This document shows, in pieces, positions 39,032-52,308 of a stretch of 64,000 nucleotides of DNA (positions are counted from its first letter, which is position 1; every line of letters starts with the position of its first letter). A model generated the notes under the pieces. The model did no database searches and was not told the origin of the DNA. It saw only the letters and a list, made by a program, of their open reading frames with translations. This DNA comes from Volvox africanus (taxonomy: Eukaryota; Chlorophyta; Chlorophyceae; Chlamydomonadales; Volvocaceae), in the NCBI GenBank assembly GCA_030268105.1, contig BSDZ01000032.1:744001-808000 (forward strand). The letters are read 5' to 3'. A program made the position numbers and the translations under genes.

Positions 39032-41110
39032 ATATAGGAACGCAAAGCAAATGGAAAAGGAACCCACTTAGGATCGGAAAATTTTTGGAAAGTTGCGCAA
39101 TGAATGGTTGAGCGATGGTCGAGGACGACAATTTCGCTGGCGGGCAGCACGAAGACCTGCACAGAAATGTTAATAGAGAAGAATGTTAATAGAGAAATAA
39201 GGAGCGGGAAACCGTACTTGTGGAATGGTAGGAACAGAGAGGCGAGGAGATCCGAGGCGCGAAAACGAGGGTCGAACAGCCCTCAAGATTCACCGCTAAT
39301 GCCTGTTAAGCTTCAGTTAGGCCTTTTCCGACAGAAGTTGATACCCTCATCTAAGAGTACCTTTCCCAATGCTGTACATTGTGTTGTACGGCTTTTAACG
39401 CCATGCGCCATACATGCAGCAATGCGCCATGTCGTACCAACTAAGGGCCGTGGCATGGGATGGTATCGGCATGGGGCCGTATGGTATGTGTGTACGGCCG
39501 TATGGTATGTGTGTACGGCCGTATGGTATGTGTGTACGGCCTTATGGGCAAGGGACGTGGAGCACTATTTTAGCGGAGGTGACGTGAGGTTCATTTGGGC
39601 GGCGTCACATACACAATTCTGATTGCATTGTGGGGTGTGGATGATCATCCGTGGAGTTTTTGGCTGGAGGGCGGACAGTAGGCGCAAAAAGCCGGGGAGG
39701 TGGGTCGGGAAGCTTTAGCTAGGTGCAAGAGTCATGTGGAGGAAGGATTGCACATATACACACGTGCCTTTGTTAATATACTATCATCAGGCTGGCGGAC
39801 TGCGCAGGGATGAGTCCACGTCGTACACACACGCACATACACCGGCCAATGTGCACGCACAAAGCTTCCATCCACAGCCTCTATTGTGCTGCTGTTGGTT
39901 CATGTATGAGGAGCGGAGGACATGTTGTCGCTCCGAATCCCCCCCACGCGCCATCTACCATCTCAAAGCGCGGCGAGTGGGTTCTAATACATCCCTTTGT
40001 GCGCACAGTGCCCCTGAAAGGGGCTCGAACTGGGATGCAGGCGTGCGTATATTTGTACGTGTGCGCGCTGCGCAGGTCACGCGGGGGTCTGCCTTTCACG
40101 TCACTAGGTGGGAGCATTGTAGGAAAGTAGTGGTATGGACTTTCCGGCCGAATTTTTGAAATTGCAGGTTTATTGATCACATCATACGAACGGTCGTACA
40201 AGACACCTAGACCAGGAAGTTGTCTTGATTGCTGGTCGTACACGGCCGTACTGAATGGCGTAACTGTATCCTCTTTGTAACTGTCTACTGTCGGATCGCG
40301 ATTTGCAGTGTCTGTCCAAGCTTACGTGCCCGGAAGGCACTTACGGCACCCAGGGACGCCAATACCAAACGTCCGAATGTCTCGTTAAAGGAGTTTATTC
40401 TGTGCATCACGTTGGAACGAACTTGGGATGACGCGATCAGATTTTGTGATCTGCTCGTGCATCACAGTCAGACTGTCATGGAGTCTTACATAGTATCAAC
40501 TTTGCAGCTTAAGTAGGGTGCGGCTTTTGGCGCTATAATAATTGGATGCATAAGCGCCGGAATGTAGTTCGGAAGAATGTGTATCAGCGTTTGACAGATT
40601 GATAACCTTACGGAACACCTTTTATATCTTTCTCAGACTGTTTCTTACCCAACGCATCACTGCATTTGAGATGCTGCAGGAGGAAACAGAACTTGTCCTA
40701 TTATGAAGGCCCCGGACGCCACGCCAGAGTCATCACTGTCTTTCGCATATGTCACCCACGAGGCGTGTAAGCGAGCGGTTAAGCTTGCGCTGACAGTCTG
40801 GCTCGCGGCGTGCGTTCTGCGTAAGTGCGTCATCAAGCGCTGACTGTCTAATTATAGATACTTGGCGCAAAGTGCCTAAATTGCGTAATCGACGATATGT
40901 ATTTACCCCTTAAGGTGCCTAGCGCCGTAGGGTCTGGCCCAAGGCGACTCATGGGTTCGGTTTGGAAAGCTGCTTAGTGTGGGGGAAAGTCTGCTCAGCT
41001 TTCTTTGCCCCTTGTAACCATTCTTTACACATTTAGCTCCAGCATACACATGTGAGTGCTCGGTCTTCCTAAACTTTGTCGATCCTATCGCCACACTTAT
41101 TGTCGTTTTT
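39032..41110. other. Intergenic region between MCT copy B and the sorting nexin gene
   Basis: No recognisable gene. Open frames here (for example 39104-39622) lack known motifs and include a 21-bp tandem repeat. The last part should hold the sorting-nexin promoter. Confidence 0.45.
39474..39545. repeat. 21-bp tandem repeat, about 3.4 copies
   Basis: The unit is CCGTATGGTATGTGTGTACGG; the copies differ little and the last ends in a variant (CTTATGG). The unit begins and ends with CCGTA/TACGG, so it is partly palindromic. Confidence 0.9.
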
Positions 41111-44100
41111 ATGTCGCCCCAAAACGCTGCAGACACGTGCAAGTCTATCCTCGGTAGTTTGCCGCTTGCTATTTTGCTGGTTGGCATAGTGGAATGGCAC
41201 CTGCGTGCCAGCAGTTCACTCACCGCGCACGATGTGCGCGCATTTCAGCGTCATCCCGAACATGACTTCCTGCATACAATGGGTTCATTTGCGGCCCGCA
41301 TTTGGCTTCTGGTGGACTACATTTTAGGATGCATCTTGTCCGGAGATGGCGCTCTCATCTGGCGGAAAGGTTCCCGTACACCGGGCCTTTTGGTGATTCG
41401 CAGCAGGAGAGAACACCGGGGAGGCCCAAAGAAACGGCTTTCCCAGAGTTTCGACGTCAGTGCAGATACTGATGAACGTTCCCAGCAGTTCTTCCGTAAG
41501 TTACCCCAGTCGCAGCAGCCACACCAGCAACAACAATTTCAAGAGGGACATCAGCATCACGATCGGGAAGGGCAGGAAGAATCAACCTCTCCGCATGGCA
41601 AGCAATTGAGCTTGCAACAGGCACTCGGGGACCGGTCCGTGTTCCAAGGGAAGGGCTGTGGTTTCGCGACCCACGGGTCAGTTAAACCCCCCAGTGACAG
41701 TGTTGGGGCCGGCGCAGGCGAAGCCAATAATAAGCTGCGTGGCGGCACACGGGGCAGCTCAACGTCAGTGAGCCTGCCATGGGCGCCGCTTGCGGATGTA
41801 AGGGGTAATGTTAGCGGAGGCGGGAGTGCTACCGCTGCTGACCGGCCTAACCCAGATGCCTGGCGAGAACAGGTACGACATGGGCAATCTATTGTGCCAT
41901 GGGGCTTTTAATAGTACAGCATAAGGCTTATTACGCGAGGCCGATACTGTGCAGCATGAGGTTAGTTTGAAATCAGCATACTTAACCCCGGACGGGATCA
42001 ACAAATATTTAGCGTTTCAGGAAAACGCCCGTAAACTCCGTGGACAGTTCCTGGGCCTGCGGGAATTTTTTGCCGCATGAAGCGCGGATTTTCAGAGGCA
42101 GATACAACTTGCCCCGTGAAGGAAAACGTTTTCATCCGGGTGTACCCTAAGAACTTTTGCTGAAAGGTAGGTCGAGTTCCGGGATGACTGGCTCCTGAAC
42201 TGTTGTGATTTGGCTTATGCTTGGCAGCTGACGCTAAGAGAAAGCTGAATACACTTAAACAAACACAAACGTGTGGAACGCGACGGCCTTCACATAACTT
42301 AAACATTTATAAAAAAATCTATTCTTTCCTCTTGCTGATCTAACCGAACTTTATACCCGTCGGCCGTGTATATCTATTTGAGGGAGGGATAGAAGCAGAG
42401 GAAAAGAAAATTGGTTTCCATGCTAATGAGCTGATCGTGATACCTGGTTATTGGGTATCATATGTACAAATAACCCGTGTTTTGTGCCACAAGGAAGGTT
42501 TTTGTGGGTTCCGGAGGACCTCGGAACGTTTAAGTTCCTATCCGGATAGAGTTCCCTAAAGGGTGCTCCCTGAACAAACAGCTAGCCCCGTCAAGTACCC
42601 TGGTTGAGGTCCTGGGAGGCATTGCTCACCGGTAGCCCTCTTGTGAGAAAACAATGAAACTAAAACCCCATGGACATGAAAGAAGTGGAACGCAACCAAA
42701 GGGTTTCGTTGTACAAGACGGTGGTGGGAAGGCGCGCGCCAATCCAAAAGTGGCGATTCAAGTAGGTTGGGCCGTTATTTATGCTTACGATCCCTTCGCA
42801 TGTATGTAGCCTTCGATGTCTAGAGTCTGCCCGCGTCCTCCCAGAGGCACTCACCCCCCACACACGTCCCCATACAGGTGGGCAGTAAGGTGGTCGAATT
42901 TGCCTGGGAAAAGCTGTGCGGCGCGATTGTACAAACGTGGGTGTACGACACATGGTGGGCGCTGCTCAGTCCCGACCGGGAGTTTCCGGCAGAGGTTCGA
43001 CGGCTGCTGCACTCGGCGTTCGGCCAGCTGGCGGCTCGGGCGCGTAGACTGGACGTGGCAGGAGTGCTCGTCAGGTGGGATATGCTAGTGCGGGTCTTCA
43101 TCAAGGTGGTGGTTTCCGGGAGCTGAATATATTTGCGAAATGGAGGACGGATGGCGAAAGGGGGGCTTAGTTGTGCCCAGCCGATAACGGATAGGGGCAC
43201 ATTTGGAAGATGGAAGATGGGTGGGATCTGGGACCGGGTTATGAAGGACACGATGGCGGGATAGGCGAGGAGTTGATTACGGGGTGGATAAAGAGGGCGT
43301 TGATGGGAACACCACTACCCGGGGCGGCAGGGTCATGGGGTAGATGGGCGGGGAACCACTGACGCAGGGCTCAATGTGTCCACGGTATGCCCTTATGATC
43401 ATCCGTCGGTCGATCGGTCGGTCGGTGATCTACAGGGACGTGTGCGAGGCCGTCATGGCTTCCCTGGAGCTCTACAGGGCCGCCTTGGAGCATCTGGGTG
43501 GTGAGCAGCAGCTGGAGGCGAGGGCACTCAGACACGCAGCGCAGAACCTGGTGATGGGTCCGGCGTTGCCTCAGGGACAGCAGCAACAGCAGGGGTACCC
43601 TGCAGTGGCTGCAACCGCCGCCATCACTCACCAATACCAGGAGCAGCAGCGGGCCCAGATGGCCGACATTGATGCCGGGGTGCATGGGAGTGGTTGCACG
43701 GCGGCAGTGGGGGCGGGACCGGCGGCAGCTGCTGCCGCCGCCGCGGCCGCCGTATCCGATGCGCGTGAGGGGGTGCTGCAGGGAGCTCTGCGGTCGTGCG
43801 GAGGCCTGCACCTAGCGTTTGACGAGCCGGACGGGCACTACCGGGCTCTCAGGGACATTGCTGACGCTCTGGTACGTCGGTGTACATGGTCAGGTGGGCA
43901 GCTGGAGAGGGGGCAGATAGTGCGAGCGGTGGGAACAAGAAATATCTGAGCGCGCTGGGGACGCTTCAGAAGGACTTCTGATATTTTTCCGGTTGACTCG
44001 CCTTCTCTTTTTGCATCCGCCCGTCACTTTCCTCTTCGTTGTACAGGGGGCCCTCGTACGGGCGGAGTGAATATGTTATACGTTCAATTCCTTCTAGCAC

Positions 44101-47100
44101 TTTCTTAATCGACCCCGCGAACCCTATTAAACATTTTCTCCATGCGGCATCAGGTGGGTGTGTTATGGCCTGAGGACGACATGCTCCAGGGGCGGCTTCG
44201 CCCCTTGCTGCGGGAGCTGCTGGCCACGTGCGCGTTGCGCCCGATAATGCTAATGGCTTGTCCGCATACGATCAACCAGGTGAGGATGGATTTACCAATA
44301 TTATCAAAAGGAGTGGGAAATGTATGAGATCTTAGTTAATGGCATCATCATGGCGTTTGAGCTGGCATTTTCGAGCTTGTGTCCTCTCCTGTACATCACC
44401 CACATCACCACGTACGGTTCCGTTACCTCATGTGATTTATTGAGATTCCACTTGAAATTCCTGTGCGTCACATCGCAAAGGTCCTGTCGTCACTGCTACC
44501 TCCCTTGCCGGAGGAGTCGGCAGCAGCAACGACTGCTGCGGCCGTCACCAACAGCAACACGGCAGCGACGGTGGGCGCCTCAGCGCCCGGTCCGTCACCT
44601 TCGACTTCTGCCAACTCAAGCCTTTCCCACCACGGTGGCGAGGCGACCCATGGATCACATCAGGGAGCTACTACATCGGCAAATCCCCAGTGGCAATGGG
44701 GAGAGAGCGCCAGAGGAAACGCTGGCGGCGCGGGAGCGGCAATGGCGCGGAAAATGGACAGCTGCGGTGGAACCGCCGCTGGGGGCGGAGCCGGTGCAGG
44801 AATTGTTTCTCGGCTTCGCGCTACCTCGCCAACTCCACCGACTCGCCGAAGCTCCTCCGCTCAGCGGCTGGAAGCATCTTGTTCGTCGACCCATGGGATC
44901 GCCGCTGCGGCTGGTCGTTGCGGTAGCGGTACAGCAGGGCCGGGCCTATCACCGCCGCCGCTAGGGCCCTCGGCGGAGGCTGCCGCCCGCGCTGCAGCGG
45001 AGTGTTGCTTGGAGTTCGAAAAGCGGGTAGCGGCGAATGCGGCGGCAGAAGCGGCGCTGACGAGGACGACGGCGAGGTAAGTAGGCGAGGGGAGTTCGTA
45101 TTGTGGTGGCAAATCAGCGGGGCTAAAGAGAGTGGAGGGGAATTGGAAGGGCAATGGGGGAAAGAGGTGAAGACAGCCCCCTTGGCTGCAGGCTACCCCA
45201 GCCGCCTCAACCCTCAGTTGGACTTTAAGTCCAGCATGGCGACGAAGCCTCCCGCTTCATTACAGCTGTGGAAGGCAAGGGCGACGTCACATTGAGAGAG
45301 AGACCGCGTCAATGTCGCATTACTCAACTAACCCCCTACTACCCGCCCTTTTCAACTGGCGGCTATGGGGTTGTGGTCAAGGTCGAATATTACCCTCCTC
45401 TAACCCTCCCACCATTCCATCAGCCGATACAGCAGTGGCGGGGGATACGGAGTCAGCAGGAGCCGCCCTGGAGCCCACCGCCACAGACTTAGCGGCGATA
45501 CCTCCCCACCAGCCGCTGCTGCCACAGCCGGCTCAAGCCACGCGCCCGCCTCCCTTTCATGTGGCATCCGGCGCAACACCACCGCTGCCAACACGCCAAC
45601 CACCGTTGCGGCCGCAACTACCGTAGCGCTTTCAGCGGAGCAGCACCTGACCCACCATCACGGATACTCCCACTCCATGGATTTCCAGGCCAGTGCGACC
45701 CGCTCGCAGCCTCATGCTGGCAGCACCGCTGCCGCCGCCACGGCCATATCCAACGTGCGCAAATCGTCTTCAAACGTAGAACTTGGATCCTTTACCACTG
45801 GTGCCGTCAGCAGCGGTGGCGGCGACGGTGGAAACGTCAGTCGCAGCCGCAGCGGCGCCAATACCAGTAGCGGTGGTGGCACAGCGACTCTGAATGGAGT
45901 GTTCGCAGCAGCAGCCGGCGTCGCAGCGGCGGCGAGATATGAGGTCGGCGGCGGGCGAGGCAGCAGTCATGTCGACCAGCCTGGTGCCGCCGATTCGCCA
46001 ACGCAGCCACGGGGCCTGTCATCGTCTTACCATGCAGGTATGGACCGGCCCCAGTCACCGTTGCATTCACGGCATCCGAGCGGCGGCCACCCGACGTCGA
46101 CGTCAAACTTCTCTGAGCAAATGCCGCTGGACCACCGCGGCTGCAGCATCGGTGCTGACAGCGGGAAAGCGGTAGCGGGAAAGCACCGACGGTCGTGCAG
46201 TTATGACTCGGTGGCGCCTAGGACAGGAGGCGCCGCTGTCAGCAGCGACACTGGTGCAGCCGCCATTCCCGCAGCCGCAGGCGGCGGACCGTCCTTCTCA
46301 TTGCGGGCCCCTTGGTTTGATTTCGACTTTGGCGGCGGACTGTCACTGCCGTGGCAGAAGGGCGGAACAGAGCCCCCTCCCGCCCAGCAGCGGCAATCCG
46401 ATCAACGCGAGCACCAGCACCAGCAACAGTCACGCGGTGGGCGGACACAGTCACCGCAACGCATACATGACGGGGGGACGTCACACGAGCAGCATTACCC
46501 CACCCACCACCACCACCACCACCACCATCAACCCCACCATCAGCATGAGAAATTTAACCACAAGCACAATCGTCACCAACACGAGCAACAGCCCGCTCAC
46601 CACGCCGACAGCCGCTCGGTCGCCGCAGCCACCGCTGACTACCGCGGCCATGATAGGAGCAGTAGTGGCGGCGGCGGCAGCAGCTGGTGCCGTGCTAATG
46701 TGGCAGCGTTCGAGATGGTTTCGGAGCCTTTGACTTTCGGCCTAATGGCTGAATATGTCGTGTACAAAATCCGCGTGGCGGACGTGGTCAGTGATCAAGA
46801 GTGGACGGTGGCGAGAAGATTTCGGAGCTTTGAAGCCATGGCAGGGAAATTGGCAGCGGCGCTGCCCAGGTACGGCGGGGACGCCGGCAGTGGGGTTGGG
46901 CGGTGGGGGGACCGGGGACGAGGCCCGCGAACCGGGAGGTTAAGGATTCAAATATTGCAGGTTATCGCACTTGTTAATGATATATTTGGTGTCATGGGCG
47001 ATGTGCAGTTTTAATGTTTAATCACCGGTCAGCAGTTAACCCGGTGTGTGCTCCAACAGCTCATATTTCCGAAACTAGGTAATCGTAACGACAAACATGC

Positions 47101-50100
47101 TGGCTGCCTGTTTCCTCCTGCATTTCTGCGGCGGCCCATTGTCTGCTGTAATCCCTTCGCCACCACTACTACTCCCTTACCCAGGTATGCCTCCTTAGCG
47201 CGGGCGCTGCCGCCCAAGCGCCTCTTCGTGCACACTGCCGATGTGACCTTCGTCAACAGCCGTCGGGCCGATCTGGACACCTACCTGCAGCAACTGCTGG
47301 CCGTCAGGGACCTTGCCGAATGCCGGGTGCTCAGGGTGAGAACATGGTTGGGATGGTGGGTGGGTGATTGTGCAGTCCTATCCGTAATGTATTGCAGCCC
47401 TCCGACAGCCAGCCTTATTAGCCCGTACGGCGTCCACCATCTACGTTCTCGTTACCTCTCGTCCCTGCTCCGAATCTGTCGCCCTATCAACACGATATCT
47501 CGTCACGCTTCGTGCGTTGATTCGGTGCCCTAAGGAGTTCCTCATGCCGGACCAAGCCTCGCCCACACCGGCGAAACGTTCCGGAGGTGGCGGCGCTGCA
47601 CCTGCCCCTGACGACCACTCTTCCTCATCACCCTTACTGACGAGTTCGATGGCTGGGCTGGAGCTACCGGCGGCGAAGCCGGTGGTGTGGCCGGCCGCCG
47701 CCGCCCGCAACCTCCTGGAGCGCGTGACACTAGATCTGAAGGGTCTTCGTCGTCGCACCGCCAGCCGGCGCACCTCTGTTGACTTGCGGCCGCCCGCGCA
47801 AACGCAGCAGCCAAGTGCGCCCGGGATGGGCTCCTCCGCCGGCTTTGGCGGCAATGGCGTCGGTACTGGTCGGCCGTTCGCATGGCTAGCTCGTCGGGGG
47901 GATAACCCCGCTGCCATGGCGGTGGCAGCAGCGCCGCGGCCACCGCTGCCTGACAGTGCGGACTGCGACGCCCGTGCCGCTGCCGCCGCTGAAGCATCGA
48001 GGGGGGAGAGTCTCCCCCCGGTGTCTTGCCCGGATGAGGAGGATGACGATGCGTTCGATGACCTGCTTGACGAAGGGGAGGTGCTGGTTTCTGAGGAGCA
48101 AATGCCGCCACTGATCCCATCAGAAGCAGCTGCCGCAACGGGGCCGCCGCCCTCTTCGGCGCCGCCGCCGTCTCAGGGCGCAGGGGGCGGCGGTTTCCGA
48201 TTCGGCCTACCGAGCTGGGCCAGCAGCGCTAACGAAAGCGGAAGCGGAGGCTTTTTTGCCTTTCCCTCCGTGCAAGCCCGATTGCGCCAATGCATGGAGG
48301 GCACCGCTGCCGCCGGCCCAGGCGGGGGCAGGAGTACGGTATCCTTTGCCACTATCGCTGCAGCCGTGTCGTCGTCACGCCGAGGATCCCCAGAGCGGAT
48401 GGGCATGTCATGGAGTGGCGGTGGCACCGCCAGCGGGTCGGAGAGCGCGCAGGCTGTGGGGGTGACTATGCGACTGATGGCAGCGTTGCGAGGTGTTGCT
48501 ACTGCTGCCGCCCCAGCGGCACCAGTTGACTCACCCGCTTATTTTGATGCCCAACCGCTACCTTTGACGCCAGCAGCATCCGAGTCGCCGACTAGTTTGC
48601 GAGCCACTGTCGCCGAGGAGGTCACCGTAGCTGCCGCCGTTGCATCTTCAACGCCCCGCCAAAGCCCTCCATCGGCATCTGGTGGTAGCGGTGGCATCGC
48701 CGCAGCCGCAATGGCATCAGCAGCTGGCAGCGTCCGAAGCCTGTTGTCGCAACCGTGTCCACTGCCAGCTGCTGGTGCTGTCGGCAGCACCGCGGCTTGC
48801 CTACCGGCCCCACCTGTCCCTGTTGTGCCGCCTCTGCCGCTACCATTGCGGCCTAGCATAGAAGCACCGATGCACCAGATGCACAGTGCCAGTGTAACTT
48901 CCGTGCGGAAGACAGCTGCAGCGACGGCGACGGCGACGGCAGGAGATGGTGTGACGAAGGCGGAATCGGTGGCTGGCGGTAGCGGGCCTGCGACTGGCAC
49001 CAACGGCGGTGCTGCCGCCGCATCCCCTTCAACCTTGATGGGGCTTTCGCTGGACCGATCAGCGGCACAACGGCTTCAGTCTGTTACCGCTGCTGTTCCT
49101 CCCGGCACTGTCAGGATCTTCAGCGTGCCCAACAGCCCCATTGCTACACACACGGTGGCGGCCGCGGCTCCAGCTCCACCGCCGCGGCTGCCGTCACCGC
49201 CGCTGTACTCGAATGCGGGTGGACATGATAACACGGCTGCGAATGGCGGTGGCGGTGGCGGTGCTGCCCTCGCCACCGCCGCAGCTGGCGTCAGCGCTCC
49301 CTTGTACGAGCTTGTAGACGTGTTGTTTGGGCTGCAAGGCCAGGGCTTCTTCCGCCGACAGGTGTGAGGATAGGGGATAGGGGATAGGGAATAGTGAGAA
49401 CGGAGTCGCACATGGAGCCGAGAGGCTGAGCGCGTGGGCCAGGGAGTTGGGCAGGCCTGAGTTGCCGGGGCTCACCCTTAGCAACGCTCTTAAGTACCTC
49501 CCTAAACGATAACGCATGAGAGCCTCTTTCTCCGTATAATGCTCGTCATCATTCTCTCTCACCGCGTCTCCGTATATATTAATCTTAACATCTCGGCTTA
49601 GATCCGTGTTCCAGGGCATCCACATGTTGCTCGGTTTGCCCCCGCCCTCCAAACCCGTTGGTTAGGTGATATCGGTGACTCGCCAGGGTTTGTCTCTCTT
49701 CGCGGGTGGCGCCATCGACACCTGGGTAAGCATGCGCCTCAGGGACCTGACGTCAGAGCACAGCCTGGCCCGGGTACTGTTACTGCTGCACGGGGCGTTG
49801 TTCCCTGGGGGAGCCTGGTACTCCTTCGGCTTGCAGCCGCAAACCCAGCAGCACCAGCAGCACCAGCAGCACCAGCAGCACCAGCAGCACCAGCAGCACC
49901 AGCAGCACCAGCAGCACCAGAATCCAAATCACGGTCCCCAGCTGAAACCGCCGCAGCAAAAAACACCGCCGCCGCCGCCGCCTGCAACTCCTCGATGGCG
50001 CCCCAATGCGCCCATCCGCGCAGATACCTACCTGGAGGTAGGGACGCCGCCACCCGACGCAGAGCAACTCGCAGAGAAGGTGCGCTTGCCCGCCATCGGG

Positions 50101-50608
50101 TCTTTTTGCTCGTCTACCCGTATTAACCCCGCGCTTCGGCGGCGTTCAGCGCACTTTCCTTTTAACCCATCCTTCATCGTAATGCTGTTTCCATAGGCTT
50201 GGGGTCTTCTTAGTGCTCGCGTGTCAGTGTCGTCTCCTTTTCCCCTTTTGCTGCTTCATATCTCACCCATAGTTATCTTTGTCTTCCCCGCCCTTGCAGG
50301 TCCGCGCGCGGCTGCTCTCACGCTCACCTGCAATGCTGGTGAATCTGGTCGGGGCCCGCACCTTCACCCGCGCGCTGAGCGACGTGTGGGGTCTTGCGCA
50401 GAGTCGCACAATGGTGCTACAGCTGGCTTACACACTGCTCATCACGCTGCTACTGCGGCTTTTTCCAGAGCTTGAGCCGCAGTTGAGGCATCTGCAGCTT
50501 AAGGGGACAGGGCCTGGTGCAGGTGGGGCCAGGGGTGGAGGAAGGCATGCGGGTGCGGGTGCCGACGGAGGGAATGGAGGGCGGGACAAGGAAGGGGTGA
50601 TGTTGTGA
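41111..50608 (+). CDS. Giant sorting nexin (membrane segments, PXA, PX, Nexin_C)
   Basis: Ten exons: 41111-41872, 42878-43074, 43436-43871, 44154-44279, 44481-45076, about 45424-46869, 47185-47335, 47535-49361, 49666-50079, 50300-50608; about 2,087 residues. Residues 12-28 and 60-76 are hydrophobic and may anchor it in the ER. The PXA domain (about 255-510) has FAWEKLCGAIVQTWVYDTWW, EFPAEVRRLLHSAFG and RPLLRELLATCALRP. The PX domain (about 1160-1240) has VVYKIRVADVVSDQEWTVAR, RRFRSFE and LPPKRLF, the phosphoinositide-binding region. Nexin_C (about 1840-2060) has APLYELVDVLFGLQ and LAYTLLITLLLRLFPEL. Yeast Mdm1 and animal SNX13/14/19/25 share this order and tether ER to vacuole or lipid droplets; no RGS domain was seen. 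Linkers are Ala/Gly/Ser-, His- and Gln-rich. TGTAA at 50946. The exon 6 acceptor may instead lie at 45432. Confidence 0.9.
46494..46620 (+). repeat. His/Gln-rich low-complexity tract in the sorting nexin
   Basis: CAC/CAT runs encode a stretch of eight or more His followed by mixed His/Gln/Lys, just upstream of the PX domain. It is in frame and part of the coding sequence. Confidence 0.85.
49846..49920 (+). repeat. CAGCAGCAC coding repeat (Gln-Gln-His)n
   Basis: Eight or so 9-bp units inside Nexin_C of the sorting nexin, lengthening a loop. The period is a multiple of three, so length changes keep the frame. Confidence 0.95.
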
Positions 50609-51089
50609 AGGGGGTCGTAACGGACGGGTCATGGCGCGGCAGAGATGGGGTTAACAGAGGAGGTCATAGCAGGGAGGCGCGGGTACGGAGGGCTGGCAAA
50701 TGATGAGGAGCTGATGTGAAACAAGTTGCAACGTGATGTGTGGTTGGGTTATGTGCGCGGTAGTTTGCCAGCGTGTGAAAGTGTGGCTGTAGGATTTAGT
50801 TGCAGGAGTTCACGGGTGCCATGGACGCGAATTCAGCTCAGAGTCTCAACGGGGCGCGGAGGACCTCAAAGATGGCACGGAAAGCCTGAAGGAAGTGCCT
50901 TACTAGAGGAGGAGCTGAGCTTAATGTGAGGTAATCCTAGAGTTATGTAAATCGTGGAAAGCACCATGATGAGGTTCGACCCTGTAGTTTGTAGTTTGTG
51001 TGCCGTCCGTGTAGTTGAAAGGCCAGACTGGTAAGATCATAGTTACCATTTAGCGCTGTGCACGCGCTGTGACAATAAAGCACTTTCGT

Positions 51090-51190
51090 AGCGCTCTGAC
51101 ACCTGAATGCGTATGCGACATTGCAAGGGGGACCAATAAACCAAGTCGATTGCTTCCCGTACGGGCAAGGCGGACTTCATCGTTCGCCCT
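51090..51190 (-). repeat. Dispersed repeat fragment, copy 1
   Basis: Shares AACCAAGTCGATT and flanking bases with 57580-57675. The minus-strand peptides also align (LPVREAIDLV then YESAL here, LPERQVIDLV then YESIL there), suggesting fragments of the same old coding element. Family unknown. Confidence 0.6.
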
Positions 51191-52269
51191 CGAATACCGA
51201 AACCTCTAGGAAATACCGCCATATCCACGGAAAGTCAGAGATTCATTGCACTGTCTTCATCACTTATGGCAATTGTCAGTAAACGAGACGCGTCTATCGT
51301 GTACGATTGTTGCTGCCGCCATCACTGTTTGGCCAAGGTACTGTTGGTGCTGTTGCTGCAAGGAAGTGTATGTATGGAAAGAGCACGCTCCACTCTTCCG
51401 TGGGCTGCACCTCACCGTACTGGCGCCGTCATGTTGGCACCTCCCTCACACCCTCCCCGCCATCGCGTCCCCGTCGACTGGCAGTGAAGGATTAAAAGCT
51501 CAAAAGATGGCACCGGGGCATGCCGGTATGGTTTATAGGGCACTAAAGTGCCAAGAAAGCATGGACAAGGCCTTTTTGCGATATGTTTATAATGGGTGGT
51601 CCCCAATTGTTGTTGGTCCCTCCGGATGTACTCAGGAGTGCATATGGAGGGAGTCGTGTTAAAAGGAATAGAAACAAGCGTGCTAAGGAAGGAAAGGAAC
51701 CATCCGGCATGTCGTGGATAATTGCCAAGGTTTGGATAGCCGATGATGGATTGCCCCTACTACGATGACACTTCTGCAAAGCCTGGTGTCACGGAGGTGG
51801 CCTTGGAAGGTCCTTCGCCCGTTATAGGCACCGGCCTTTATCGTTGTCACTTGAATTGTGAAGCGGTGCCGTGGGGTAAGGTGTAATATAATATGCGAAG
51901 CCTCTTATGCGAGTTCGAAGAGGTCGAGCAGCATGTGGCTGGGCGAGGGCTAAGTCATCGCGATACCGGCAATTATTGCTGGGAGGGAGTTAAAGGTTGA
52001 TTTAAACCTTGATTGATGCTGGAGCCCATCAAATTTTGGATAGATGGTCTTCACTTTCATTTAGGCTCAAGGTTTCCTGGGTGTCAGCTCCTTCACGGTG
52101 CAGTTATCTGCAGCTCTTGGCCGGTGAGGCTGGGGCACGGCAAAACGACACTTTGCAGTGGCAGTAGCCGAGGCTAGACCACACTCTTGGCTGGAACTCC
52201 TAAGCACATGGCTTGTCGTTGCTCCTACAGCGCAGCGCAAAAGGCTGAAACGCCTTGTAACCGGGAGAG

Positions 52270-52308
52270 CGCGCAGTCTACGGCCACAGGGTGGCCGTAG
52301 ACTGCGCG
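52270..52308. repeat. Perfect 18-bp inverted repeat with 3-base loop
   Basis: Arms CGCGCAGTCTACGGCCAC (52270-52287) and its exact complement (52291-52308) around AGG. A TGTAA occurs 15-20 bases upstream. No transcription unit could be assigned. Confidence 0.9.

Noticed and set aside
43371..49411. Large minus-strand frames opposite the sorting nexin
   Set aside because: They are antisense shadows of GC-rich exons. The plus strand has domain motifs and phased introns; the minus strand has none.
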